A program made the translations under genes and the position numbers. The notes under the pieces were generated by a model, which worked only from the letters and a program-made list of their open reading frames with translations, did not search any database and was not told the DNA's origin. DNA of 64,000 nucleotides from Gemmatimonadota bacterium (lineage in GTDB: Bacteria; Gemmatimonadota; Gemmatimonadetes; Gemmatimonadales; Gemmatimonadaceae), in NCBI GenBank assembly GCA_016704465.1, contig JADJAD010000017.1, positions 1 through 64,000 of the forward strand, given 5' to 3'. Positions within the stretch are counted from its first letter, which is position 1. Each line of letters begins with the position of its first letter. Of this stretch, positions 35,335 to 43,881 are shown one piece after another.

Positions 35335-36327
35335 ATGACTCTGCCTTGGCCCATCACGCTGGACGAGGTGCACGCGGCGCGTGCACGGATCGCGCCCTAC
35401 ATGGCCCCGTCGCCGCTGTACAACCACCCGCTGCTCGACGCAGCAGTGGGGCACGGCGTGCATGTGCTGGTGAAGCACGAGAACTTCAACCCCACCAACT
35501 CGTTCAAGGTGCGGAACGGACTCTCGTTCATGACCGCGCTCCCCGAGTCGCAGCGCGCCCGCGGCGTCGTGGCTGCGACACGCGGCAACCACGGCCTCGG
35601 GATCGCCTATGCCGGCCGCGCCTTCGGCGTGCGCACCACGATCTGCGTCCCCGTCGGGAACAACCCCGACAAGAATGCCGGGATGCGCGCGTTAGGCGCC
35701 ACGCTCATCGAGGAGGGGCGCGACTACGACGAGTCGGTGCAGGTCGCCCTGCAGATCATGGAGCGCGATGGCGCCACGCTCGCGCACTCCACCAACGACC
35801 GCACGGTGCTGGCCGGCGCTGCCACCCTCTCGCTGGAAATGTTCGAACAGGCCGAGGCGCAGCACACGCCACTCGACGCCGTCGTCGCCGTGGTGGGCGG
35901 TGGCTCGCAGGCCGTCGGGGCAATGACGGTCGCACGCGCCCTCTCGCCCCACACCCGGGTCTACGCGGTGCAGGCGGCGGGCGCCGCGGCCGCCCACGAC
36001 TCCTGGCACGCGGGGCAGCGTCTCACCGTCGACCACGCCGATACCTTCGCCGACGGCCTCGCGACGCGCAGCACCTACGACCTGACCTACCCTGCCCTGC
36101 GCGACGGACTCGCGGGCTTCGTCACGGTGACCGACACCGAGATCGCCGAGGCGCTGCGACTGCTCCTGCGCACCACGCACTCGCTGGTCGAGGGGGCGGG
36201 CGCGGGCGGGCTCGCGGGACTCCTCAATCTCGCACCGCAGCTCGCCGGCCAGTCTGTCGGGATCATCGTGAGCGGCGGCAACATCGACGACGCGACGCTG
36301 CGGCGCATCGTCCTGCACGAGCTGTAG
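35335..36327 (+). CDS. PLP-dependent threonine/serine dehydratase-like lyase
   Basis: 330 residues of fold type II. The PLP Lys is K58 in PTNSFKVRNG, the Asn-containing loop is ATRGNHGLG and the phosphate-binding Gly-rich loop is VGGGSQ. The Lys motif differs from GSFKxRGA of biosynthetic threonine deaminase, and the C-terminal ACT domain is absent. It may be a catabolic threonine or hydroxyaspartate ammonia-lyase. It includes one GCG-TTA-GGC. It is followed by a short gap with a duplicated GAGCTGGTCGCC. Confidence 0.82.
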   Translation: MTLPWPITLDEVHAARARIAPYMAPSPLYNHPLLDAAVGHGVHVLVKHENFNPTNSFKVRNGLSFMTALPESQRARGVVAATRGNHGLGIAYAGRAFGVRTTICVPVGNNPDKNAGMRALGATLIEEGRDYDESVQVALQIMERDGATLAHSTNDRTVLAGAATLSLEMFEQAEAQHTPLDAVVAVVGGGSQAVGAMTVARALSPHTRVYAVQAAGAAAAHDSWHAGQRLTVDHADTFADGLATRSTYDLTYPALRDGLAGFVTVTDTEIAEALRLLLRTTHSLVEGAGAGGLAGLLNLAPQLAGQSVGIIVSGGNIDDATLRRIVLHEL

Positions 36328-36397
36328 CCGAGCGTAGGCGAGCTGGTCGCCGAGCTGGTCGCCGCGCAGCGTCCGTAGCGGCACCCTCCGACAGCTG

Positions 36398-37309
36398 CTA
36401 TTCGGTCGCGCGAACCGTGCCCGCCAGAAACGGCGTGCTGGTCGGCTGTGGCGAGCCGCCGGCGGGTTCCTCGGTCACTGCGCCGATCGCCAGGTTCAAT
36501 CCCGGCGGGAGCTGGAAGCGCACCACCTCGCGCCCCTCCCCTGCCGACCCGAACGTCCCAAGGCTGACCGGAGCTGCCCCCTCGGCGATTCCCCACAGCT
36601 GGTACGTCCGGCCAGCCGGTGCCGGGGGAAGTCGGAACGCGGCCAGCAACACCTCGCCGCGCGCCCGGTTCCAGTACAGGCGCGCGGACGGCGGCGCCCC
36701 AGTTGAGGTCAACGTCACCGTGGTCAACTCCGACGCGGTCAACGTCGCCACCAGCGAATCCAGCGAGGCGACCTGCGAACGCAACGCGGACGCAACGCCC
36801 TCGGCCGTTTGCCGCGCCTGGCGTTCAACGGACACGGTGCGTCCGATCACCACCACCCCCACCAGCGATGCCGCCGCCAGCAGGTAGGGCGCGACGACCC
36901 GAACGCTCCAGCGAGCCCCGCGTGCAGGACCCTTCGCCGACGCGGACGTCGACGACACTCGCAGCGGCGGTGCAGCTGTCGACGGCGCGATCGGTGCCGG
37001 TGTCGTCGCCGACGCTGCACTCGGCGTTCGGTCGGCGGCGCGCGACTGCGTGGCGGCGGCCATGATACGATCGCGCAAGCCGGCAGGGGGAGTGCGCGGC
37101 TCGACCGTCAACGCCAGCAGGGCGCCAACCTCGGTCAACTCGTCCAGCTCGCGGGCCAGCTCGGGCGACGACGCAATCGCGCGCTCCACGGCCGAGCGCG
37201 TCGCGGCATCGGCCGTGCCGAACGCGTACGCCGTCAGCTGCTCGCGCATGGCATCGTTGGGCATGTCGTCGCCCGGCGGGCGATCGTCCGGCCGTGCATC
37301 GCCGCTCAT
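36398..37309 (-). CDS. RskA-like anti-sigma factor
   Basis: 303 residues. The N-terminal cytoplasmic part has a helical anti-sigma domain (REQLTAYAFGTADAATRSAVE), one membrane helix lies at about 135-155 (YLLAAASLVGVVVIGR), and the periplasmic RskA C-terminal domain (LYWNRARGEVLLAAFRLPP) follows. It sequesters the partner sigma factor until proteolysis. The start overlaps the sigma factor stop by ATGA, which fixes the partner. Confidence 0.85.
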   Translation of the reverse strand: MSGDARPDDRPPGDDMPNDAMREQLTAYAFGTADAATRSAVERAIASSPELARELDELTEVGALLALTVEPRTPPAGLRDRIMAAATQSRAADRTPSAASATTPAPIAPSTAAPPLRVSSTSASAKGPARGARWSVRVVAPYLLAAASLVGVVVIGRTVSVERQARQTAEGVASALRSQVASLDSLVATLTASELTTVTLTSTGAPPSARLYWNRARGEVLLAAFRLPPAPAGRTYQLWGIAEGAAPVSLGTFGSAGEGREVVRFQLPPGLNLAIGAVTEEPAGGSPQPTSTPFLAGTVRATE

Positions 37310-37898
37310 GAGGGCTGCTCCATGAACGGGCGGAGTGTGGTGCGCAACTTCTCCATCCCGGCGCGCATCCGCGTCTTCACTGTTCCCAGCGGCTCGGAGA
37401 GCCGCTCGGCAATCTCGCTTTGGGACAGTCCCCCGAAGTACGCCAACTCGAGCACGTGGCGCTGCGCCACGGGCAGGCGTCCCATCGCCTCCCGAACCTG
37501 CACCTGCGCTTCCGCTGCCTCGACGCCCTCGTCGGGAGCGGGCGATCCCGACGACAGCGCGGGCGCGCTCCCCTCGGCGCTCATCGCCGTCGCCTCGTCC
37601 AGCACGCGCGCCCGTCGCTTCTGGGCGCGCAGCAGATCGAGCGCCCTGGTCCGCACAATCGTGGCCAGCCAGGCGACCACACTCCCCGTTCCACGTTGAA
37701 CGACGCGGCCGTCCGCCACACCTGCGCAAAGGCGTCCGCCACGACCTCTTCGGCATCCGCAGAATCGTGCATCATCGCGCTGGCCAGGCCAAAGGCCATG
37801 GCTCCGTGACGGTCATAGAGTACTCCCAGCGCGCGCTCATCCCCCGCCACCAGGCGGGAGAGACACGCTGCGTCAGCGAGCGAGTCGTCCGGCGGCAT
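37306..37898 (-). pseudogene. ECF sigma factor, apparently split by a one-base frameshift
   Basis: Region 2 lies in one frame from the ATG at 37898 (ACLSRLVAGDERALGVLYD, EEVVADAFAQVW), and region 4 lies in the next frame (RLPVAQRHVLELAYFGGLSQ, EIAERLSEPLGTVKTRM). The frames join at a run of four C on the plus strand (37684-37687). One more base would give a continuous VERGSVVAWLATIVRTRAL linker typical of intact ECF factors. It may be a true disruption or a missed base. It is transcribed with the RskA-like gene. Confidence 0.8.
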
Positions 37899-38019
37899 CA
37901 AGGCGCGGTCCAGCCTGACCAATAGGGGAAGGAAACATTCGCCTTGAAGCTGCCGCACCACCTCGCGCCGCGCAACTCGGGCGACGCCATCGCTGCCCAC
38001 CACGCGCGGCGCTTCCCGG

Positions 38020-38035
38020 TCCCGATACATCGGGA
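38020..38035. promoter_or_regulatory. 16-bp palindrome, operator candidate
   Basis: TCCCGAT and ATCGGGA are separated by two bases, about 120 bases upstream of the sigma factor start. Confidence 0.35.
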
Positions 38036-38130
38036 TGGGGCGAGCGCCACCGGACCGGACCGAGATGAACGGATGCCATTGCATGGTAGGGATACGTCGC
38101 CGTGCCCGCTCCGGATTGCCCGTTCACGTC

Positions 38131-38180
38131 TCCACGAGCCGCCACGAGCCGCCACGAGCCGCCACGAGCCTCCACCAGCC
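38131..38180. repeat. 10-bp tandem repeats
   Basis: Five units of GCCACGAGCC, the outer ones degenerate, lie just beyond the stop of the hybrid kinase gene. Confidence 0.75.
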
Positions 38181-38210
38181 GCCGCGCGCCGCCGCGCGGG
38201 TCCCCGCGCA

Positions 38211-40091
38211 TCAGCTCAGCGTCGCGGCCTGGTCGAGCAGCTGGCGCACGCGGCCGCGCAGCTCATCGAGAGAAAACGGCTTGTGCAGGAAGTTCGAGAT
38301 CGTCTCGCCGGCGCTCAGGTGCGCCTCCCGCTCGTGTGAGTAGCCCGACATGAACAGGATGCGGAGCGCCGGATACTCCAGGCGCAGCCTCGCGGCCAAC
38401 TCACGCCCGCCCAGGGATGGCATCACGATGTCGGTCAGCAGCAGGTCGAGATCGTCTCCCAGCGCGCGAGCGGCGGCGAGCGCCTCGGCGCCGTCGGCCG
38501 CCTCGTGCACGCGATAGCCGGCGCGCTCCAGCGTGCGGCGCGTCACGGCCCGCACCAAATGCTCGTCCTCGGCGATGAGGATTGTCTCCGATCCGCGGTG
38601 CAGCTCGAGCGGGCGCGGGCGCGAGGCGACGACACGGGCCGAATCGGCGCTGCGCGGCAGGTAGATGTTGATCGTGGTCCCCTCAGCGGGCATGCTCTCG
38701 AGCCAGATGTAGCCACCGCTCTGCTTCACGATGCCGTAGACCGTCGGCAGCCCCATGCCCGTCCCATGTCCGAGCGGCTTGGTCGTGAAGAACGGGTCGA
38801 AGGCTCGTGCCATGGTCGTCGGGTCCATGCCGATCCCGGTGTCCCGAACCATGAGACGGACATAAGCGCCCGCTGGCATGGGGTCGTGCAGGCGGGCGAA
38901 GGCGTCGTCGACCGTCACGTCGGCTGTCTCGATCACCACGGTGCCACCCTGCGGCATGGCGTCGCGCGCGTTGACCACGACGTTGAGCAGCACCTGCTCC
39001 ACCTGTGCGGGGTCGGCGACCACCGCCCCCAACGCGGGCGCCGCACGCCGCTCCAGCACGACCGCCTCACCAACCAGTCGCTGCAGCAGCGGCCAGAGCT
39101 CGTTCAGGACCTCGTTGAGGTCGAGCACCCGTGGCTGCAACACTTGCTGCCGACTGAAGGCGAGCAGCTGCCGGGTGAGCGTGGTGGCGCGGTCGGCGGC
39201 CTGGGCGATCTCCGCCAGTTCACTGCTCGACGCGACGGGCGACGTCCCATCGCCGAGCAGGAGCTGGGCGTTGCCGCGGATGACCGTGAGCAGGTTGTTG
39301 AAGTCGTGCGCCACGCCACCGGCCAGACGCCCCACGGCCTCGATGCGCTGCGACAGCAGCAACCGCGCCTGCAAGTCGGCCCACTCGGTCACGTCGCGCG
39401 AGGTGACCACGATGCCATTCACCGATGGATCGTCGAGCAGGTTCCGCGCCGTGGACAGGAGCGTCCGCCAGCTGCCATCGGCGTGACGCACCCGATACTG
39501 CACGCGGTGCGTGGCGCCCGCGCGCGCGAGGGCGCTGCGGAACATCTCCCCGACTTCCGCGCGGTCCTCGGGGTGGATGCGCTTGATCGGGCTGTGACCA
39601 AGGACCTCGGCCGCATTCCACCCCAGGGCGGTCGTGAGGGCCGGAGAGGCGTACCGCGCGATCCCCCCGGCGTCGAGGATCAGCACCACGTCGCTGGCGC
39701 TCTCGATAATGGCGCGGAACTGCGACTCGCTGCGTTCGGTCGCCTCTGCGGCGCGCCGGCGCGCGGTCACGTCATTCACGTGGGTGATGATCCCGACGAC
39801 GGCGCCGTGCGCATCGCGGAACGGCTCCACGCGCGCGCGCGCCCACCCCCTCGCCTGATTGAACGGGCTCCAGTACGGATAGTCCGGCGTCTGTCCCGAC
39901 TCACCGGCCAGCGCGCGCTCGAAGTACGCGATGAGCCCCTGCTCACGCAGGTGAGGGAAGACTTCGTGGCACACCCGGCCGCGCACCCCCGCTTCCGGGA
40001 TACCGGTTCGCAGCTCCATGGCCCGATTCCAGACCCGGTAGCGCAAATCGCGGTCGTACACCACGATTCCTTCGCTCGTGCTCTCGAGCAA
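38211..40091 (-). CDS. Hybrid histidine kinase PAS-PAS-HK-REC
   Basis: 626 residues from a TTG; soluble, with no membrane helix. PAS 1 begins at the start (LESTSEGIVVYDRDLRYRVW), and PAS 2 is at about 125-240. The His box is VGRLAGGVAHDFNNLLTVIR, the ATPase domain has VVVNARDAMPQGG and HGTGMGLPTVYG, and the receiver domain has LLLTDIVMP near residue 555. The PAS homology seems to extend upstream of the TTG (DDALARRL). An ATG at 40132 lies one base out of frame across a six-G run, so the true start may be frameshifted. No partner regulator is adjacent. Confidence 0.85.
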   Translation of the reverse strand: MLESTSEGIVVYDRDLRYRVWNRAMELRTGIPEAGVRGRVCHEVFPHLREQGLIAYFERALAGESGQTPDYPYWSPFNQARGWARARVEPFRDAHGAVVGIITHVNDVTARRRAAEATERSESQFRAIIESASDVVLILDAGGIARYASPALTTALGWNAAEVLGHSPIKRIHPEDRAEVGEMFRSALARAGATHRVQYRVRHADGSWRTLLSTARNLLDDPSVNGIVVTSRDVTEWADLQARLLLSQRIEAVGRLAGGVAHDFNNLLTVIRGNAQLLLGDGTSPVASSSELAEIAQAADRATTLTRQLLAFSRQQVLQPRVLDLNEVLNELWPLLQRLVGEAVVLERRAAPALGAVVADPAQVEQVLLNVVVNARDAMPQGGTVVIETADVTVDDAFARLHDPMPAGAYVRLMVRDTGIGMDPTTMARAFDPFFTTKPLGHGTGMGLPTVYGIVKQSGGYIWLESMPAEGTTINIYLPRSADSARVVASRPRPLELHRGSETILIAEDEHLVRAVTRRTLERAGYRVHEAADGAEALAAARALGDDLDLLLTDIVMPSLGGRELAARLRLEYPALRILFMSGYSHEREAHLSAGETISNFLHKPFSLDELRGRVRQLLDQAATLS

Positions 40092-40285
40092 CCGCCGGGC
40101 CAGCGCGTCGTCCCCCCACTCCCCAGGGCCATTCAGCAGTCGGGGTAGTGGGGGAAACAGGCTCGGGACTCACAGGTGCGGCGGATGCAGGTGGGCGGCC
40201 TCGGTGCAATGGCGCCACGCAGCGCCGCCGGCACGCGGCGAAGGGGAGATCGTAGCTTCATACATCCGATGCGGACATTGAGTCA

Positions 40286-40690
40286 GTGACAGACGACACA
40301 AACGCCGTGAACCGTGTGCGGCTGGACAAGTGGCTCTGGGCCGCGCGCTTCTTCAAGACGCGGTCGCTGGCGGCCGAGGCCATCGATGCCGGACACGTCG
40401 AGGTAAACGGCGAGAAGGCCAAGCGGTCGCGCCTCGTACAACGGGGCGATACGTTGCGCCTGCGTCGGCCACCCTTCGAACACGTGGTGCAGGTGACGGC
40501 GCTCAGCGACAGCCGCGGTTCAGCGACCGTGGCCGCCGGGTTGTACCAGGAGTCCGACAGCTCGCGGCAGGCGCGCGAGTCGTTGGCTGCGCAGCTGCGA
40601 TCGGTCGGCCCAAGCGCATTTCGTGAGAAGGGGCGTCCCGGCAAGAAGGAGCGTCGCGACATCGACCGCTGGCGCGATCGCGGCAGCTGA
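40286..40690 (+). CDS. hslR: S4-domain RNA-binding heat shock protein 15
   Basis: 134 residues from a GTG. The S4 domain begins at about residue 9 (VRLDKWLWAARFFKTRSLA, then EAIDAGHVEVNGEKAK), followed by the Hsp15 C-terminal helix and a basic tail (REKGRPGKKERRDIDRW). Hsp15 binds 50S subunits carrying stalled nascent chains. It is divergent from the hybrid kinase. Confidence 0.88.
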   Translation: MTDDTNAVNRVRLDKWLWAARFFKTRSLAAEAIDAGHVEVNGEKAKRSRLVQRGDTLRLRRPPFEHVVQVTALSDSRGSATVAAGLYQESDSSRQARESLAAQLRSVGPSAFREKGRPGKKERRDIDRWRDRGS

Positions 40691-40723
40691 GCATGCCTCG
40701 TTCCGCCCCACCCCCGCGTGCGG

Positions 40724-41380
40724 CTATCGATTCGCAGCGAGCGTCACGAGCGTGGCGCGATCCAGGCGATGCCCGCCGTCGAACAGGTGCACGCGGTGGG
40801 GAATCGCGGCCGCATGCAGCCGTCGCTTCAGGCCATCGAGATTGATCCACGTCGCGTACTCATCCACCGACCCGATCACCACGTCCAACCCGCTGGCCGA
40901 GAATCGGTCGCGCCGTTCGAGGAGGTCGACATCGGCCGGCAGTTCACCCGCCCACGCGACCACGCGCTGCACGGGAGTCGCGCCCAAGGCGACCCAACGC
41001 AGGAGCGTCGAAACGCCTTGCGAGAAGCCAAGCACCGTCAGCGGCCGCCCGCGCGCCAGCTCGGCCGCGACGGTATCGAGGTACGCCACGTAGTCGGCAA
41101 TGTCGGCCTCGCGATCCTCGCGCGTCATCCACGTCGCCCCCACCGGGCGACCGGCATGCCCGCCCGCGCCGCCCTCCCGCTCCCGATAGAAGCGATTCAG
41201 TGCCTCGGGAGCGAGCACGGCGCGCCCCGGGCCGGCGATCGCGTCGAACGGCGCGATGAAGTCCGACGCCAGTTGCCCGTATCCGTGAATGACGAGCCAG
41301 ACTTCCTGTGCGCCGTCGACATCGCCCAGCGACTGCACGCGCGCGGAGCGCGCGGTTTGGATCCGGTGTTCGCGCATCAT
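40724..41380 (-). CDS. Alpha/beta-hydrolase (carboxylesterase/phospholipase type)
   Basis: 218 residues, no signal peptide. The nucleophile elbow is GFSQGVST, the early strand VWLVIHGYGQL forms the oxyanion side, and GGHRLD provides the His near the C-terminus. It resembles small acyl-protein thioesterase-type hydrolases. The start overlaps the LysM gene stop by ATGA. The substrate is unknown. Confidence 0.75.
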   Translation of the reverse strand: MMREHRIQTARSARVQSLGDVDGAQEVWLVIHGYGQLASDFIAPFDAIAGPGRAVLAPEALNRFYREREGGAGGHAGRPVGATWMTREDREADIADYVAYLDTVAAELARGRPLTVLGFSQGVSTLLRWVALGATPVQRVVAWAGELPADVDLLERRDRFSASGLDVVIGSVDEYATWINLDGLKRRLHAAAIPHRVHLFDGGHRLDRATLVTLAANR

Positions 41381-42141
41381 GGCCGCTCCCGCCTGACGAG
41401 CAGGCGGCTCCCCGCAGTGATGCGGGTCGTCTGGAGCGCATTCCAGGCGATGATCGAGTCCGCACTCACCCCGTAGCGACGGGCAATGACATCCAGCGCC
41501 TCACCGCGCTGCACCAGGTGGTAGATCGCCCGACGCGACGCAGCCACCGTCGCCTCGGTGGCCCGGCGTTCCGCGTCGCTCGCCAGGCGCAATGCCTCTC
41601 GCCGCCCGACCAGGACGGCCAGCACGCTGTCCACGCGTTGTCGGTCGTCCGACCAGAAGGCGAAGTCCCCCTGCGCCGGTGTGGCCGTCAGCTGCACGCC
41701 GGGCAGGGACCCGAGGAACTGCCGCGACAGCTCGAACGATGCCCCCTGGTCGTACCGAAAACCCTCCACGACAACCGCGGGCGGCTCGAATTCCCGGCGC
41801 ACCAACGGCTCGGGGGGAATGCCGACGTACAACAGCCGACGATCGGTGGCGGCGAGCACGCCGTGCGTCACCCGGAAAAAGTCCCACCAGTTGCGTTGCA
41901 TCACGGCAACCCGATGCTCCACCACCTCGTCGCGCTCCAGCAGCACGGCAATCTCGGCGTTCGCCAGTCGCGCGCTCCCTTCGGCGTCCCCGCGGTGCAG
42001 GACCAGGAGACCGGCGATCACGGCCATGATCACCAGCGCGAGTACCAGCCACGCCGACGTGACGATCAGGCTCGCCAGTCGCCGCGTGGACGCGGTGAGC
42101 GACGAGCGTCGAGCCGAGCGAGGAACGGACGCCGAACTCAC
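41377..42141 (-). CDS. Membrane-anchored LysM-domain protein
   Basis: 254 residues from a GTG. It has a basic N-terminus, one membrane helix at about 25-48, a central domain of unknown fold (NWWDFFRVTHGVLAATDRRL), and a C-terminal LysM (YHLVQRGEALDVIARRYGV). LysM binds peptidoglycan. It overlaps both the hydrolase and the Spy-like gene, so the three are translated together and probably act in the envelope. Confidence 0.75.
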   Translation of the reverse strand: MSSASVPRSARRSSLTASTRRLASLIVTSAWLVLALVIMAVIAGLLVLHRGDAEGSARLANAEIAVLLERDEVVEHRVAVMQRNWWDFFRVTHGVLAATDRRLLYVGIPPEPLVRREFEPPAVVVEGFRYDQGASFELSRQFLGSLPGVQLTATPAQGDFAFWSDDRQRVDSVLAVLVGRREALRLASDAERRATEATVAASRRAIYHLVQRGEALDVIARRYGVSADSIIAWNALQTTRITAGSRLLVRRERP

Positions 42142-42698
42142 CCGCGACGGAGACCGCGTGTGTCGGGTCGCTCTCCCGCTCGTGCGTCGGCTCGTGCGTC
42201 CGCTCGTGCGCCGGGTCGACGCCCCCTCAGCTGCGGTCGCGTCTCGGCGTTCAACGAGTCGGCCCGGATGAGTTGCACCTCACCGAGCAGCGCCCGTATG
42301 TCCCGGCGCGCACCGTCGTTGTTCAGCCGGATCGACTCCGTCACGGGGGCGGACCACTCCTCGAATCGCTTCAATGCGTCGGCGTCGCGCGCATCCATGC
42401 GGCCGCGCGTCTCCATGTTCACTCCAGCCGCTTCGCGCAGTGAGTCCAACTGCCGCATGAACGGGGCGTTCACGATGCGGAGCTTGCGTCGAATCTCGAT
42501 CAAGCCATCCCTCTGCTGGTCGGTCAGTTCGAGCACCCGCGACCACTCGAGATAGAACGATACCGGCTCGCCATCGGAGAGCTCGAAGGCGTACGCGCCG
42601 CGCGGACCGTTGAATGGAGGGGACGCGCCGCCGCGCTGGGCCATCACGGCAACCGGGAGCAGGAGCAAGGCGCTGACGGCGATCGAGGTGCGGAACAT
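42138..42698 (-). CDS. Spy/CpxP-like periplasmic protein
   Basis: 186 residues. The ATG at 42698 has GGAGGG upstream and opens a signal peptide (MFRTSIAVSALLLLPVAVMA). A helical region with LELTDQQRDGLIEIRRKL is like the LTxxQ repeats of Spy-family chaperones. The tail is an ADAR/GER repeat coded by 12-bp tandem units at 42177-42212. It is the first gene of the envelope operon with the LysM protein and hydrolase. Confidence 0.65.
   Translation of the reverse strand: MFRTSIAVSALLLLPVAVMAQRGGASPPFNGPRGAYAFELSDGEPVSFYLEWSRVLELTDQQRDGLIEIRRKLRIVNAPFMRQLDSLREAAGVNMETRGRMDARDADALKRFEEWSAPVTESIRLNNDGARRDIRALLGEVQLIRADSLNAETRPQLRGRRPGARADARADARAGERPDTRGLRRG
42177..42212. repeat. 12-bp tandem repeats in the Spy-like C-terminus
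   Basis: Three units of CGCTCGTGCGTC, with one or two changes, encode Ala-Asp-Ala-Arg repeats. Confidence 0.65.
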
Positions 42699-42802
42699 GA
42701 CAGCCCTCCGGGGCAGAGTCGACGATGCCGCTACGACACGTCGCTGCTGTGCATACCCCGTCAGTCCGGTGACGCCTCGGCAAGGGACGTCACCGCAGGG
42801 CG

Positions 42803-43060
42803 TCAGTGCGCGGCCCCTTTCTCGCCCGCCGGGGCGGCGTGATCGGCAGCAGGCGCGTGCGCCGCTCGCTCCGAGCTGGGAGCCATGGGGTCGGTCGGCG
42901 GAAGATAGGTGCGCGACTTGATCGTCCCAGCCAGCACAAACGCTCCCACCGCCATGGCGGTCACGAACGCGGCAATGCCCCACCCCTGCGAGAAGTTGGC
43001 TTCCTTGCGCCCAGCGGCCATGTCGTCCTCGAAGTCATAAACGGTGATCGTGCGACGCAT
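42803..43060 (-). CDS. Small single-pass membrane protein
   Basis: 85 residues with one membrane helix at about 28-46 (GIAAFVTAMAVGAFVLAG), a charged N-terminus and a His/Ala-rich tail (APAADHAAPAG). No family was recognised. It lies upstream of the Spy-like gene on the same strand. Coding potential is supported by a clear helix and a good codon pattern. Confidence 0.55.
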   Translation of the reverse strand: MRRTITVYDFEDDMAAGRKEANFSQGWGIAAFVTAMAVGAFVLAGTIKSRTYLPPTDPMAPSSERAAHAPAADHAAPAGEKGAAH

Positions 43061-43163
43061 CCCGTCGCGCGGCGAAGGCAGAATCTAGCGATACACGCCC
43101 GGAATGCCGAGTGCGTGCACAGAGGCGCGTCCGTTCTGCGCCGTCTGCCGCCCCCTAATGTAC

Positions 43164-43718
43164 CTACCGGGTTGCTGTTCCGGTCGAAGCGGGTGACGCG
43201 GCCTGCTCGGCGATCCGGAGGACCTCGTCCAGGATCGTCTTTCCGCGGTCACGCGCGTACCACTGGCGCATCTGGCGATAGCGCTCGTCTTTCTCCAGCA
43301 ATATCCCCTCCTCGAGGAACCAGTCCTGGAGCGGTGCCGGTCGCGGCCCCCACCAGCCGCGTTCCACCATCGCTTCATCGAGCACCATCACCACGGGTAT
43401 CGAGCGCGACGTCCCGGTCAGGTGGCCGTCCATCAGGTCCGGGTTCGCATCGCGACCGAGCAGCCGCAGCTCGAACGTGGGCACCTCCTCCACCAGCCGG
43501 GCGATGATCGGCAGCGCGTTGACCGCATCGCCGCACCAGTCCTCGGTCAGGGCGAGCAGATTCCACCGTCCCGGAATCTCCCGCGCACGGGCCACCATTT
43601 CCTCCGGCACCCTTGCCGTGCGATACACCGCCGGCCAGAGCTCGGCGTTCTCGGCCACCGTCGAGAGGTAGGCGGTGAAGTCCAAGCCGGCTTGGAAGCG
43701 TTCGGGAGATACGATCAT
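43164..43718 (-). CDS. Thioredoxin-like protein
   Basis: 184 residues from the ATG at 43718; a longer form from 43784 is possible. The redox site is WCGD in LTEDWCGDAVNALPII, so only one Cys is present in the active site, as in a group of thioredoxin-like proteins with WCGDA. The cis-Pro lies in SIPVVMVLD. It is probably a cytoplasmic monothiol enzyme. It is divergent from the prolyl oligopeptidase. Confidence 0.75.
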   Translation of the reverse strand: MIVSPERFQAGLDFTAYLSTVAENAELWPAVYRTARVPEEMVARAREIPGRWNLLALTEDWCGDAVNALPIIARLVEEVPTFELRLLGRDANPDLMDGHLTGTSRSIPVVMVLDEAMVERGWWGPRPAPLQDWFLEEGILLEKDERYRQMRQWYARDRGKTILDEVLRIAEQAASPASTGTATR

Positions 43719-43881
43719 CACGGTCCCTGAGGTGTAAGTAGTTGTCCCACAAGAAGTCTCGCGTTCGTTGGTGCGTTCCTGCATCGGGGAAAATCCCCCA
43801 CGGAATGTGCGCAATACCCTTTCCGCGCGCTCAACGACTCCGCTAGCTTCGCCCCTCGACGGACCCCGAGGAGCTCGTCTC

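Larger units (their letters stand above)
37899..38210. other. 312-base gap between sigma factor and hybrid kinase
   Basis: Holds the probable sigma-operon promoter on the minus strand, a TCCCGAT-AC-ATCGGGA palindrome (38020-38035) and the 10-bp repeats at 38131-38180. I could not identify an ECF-type -35 GGAAC/-10 pair. Confidence 0.45.
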
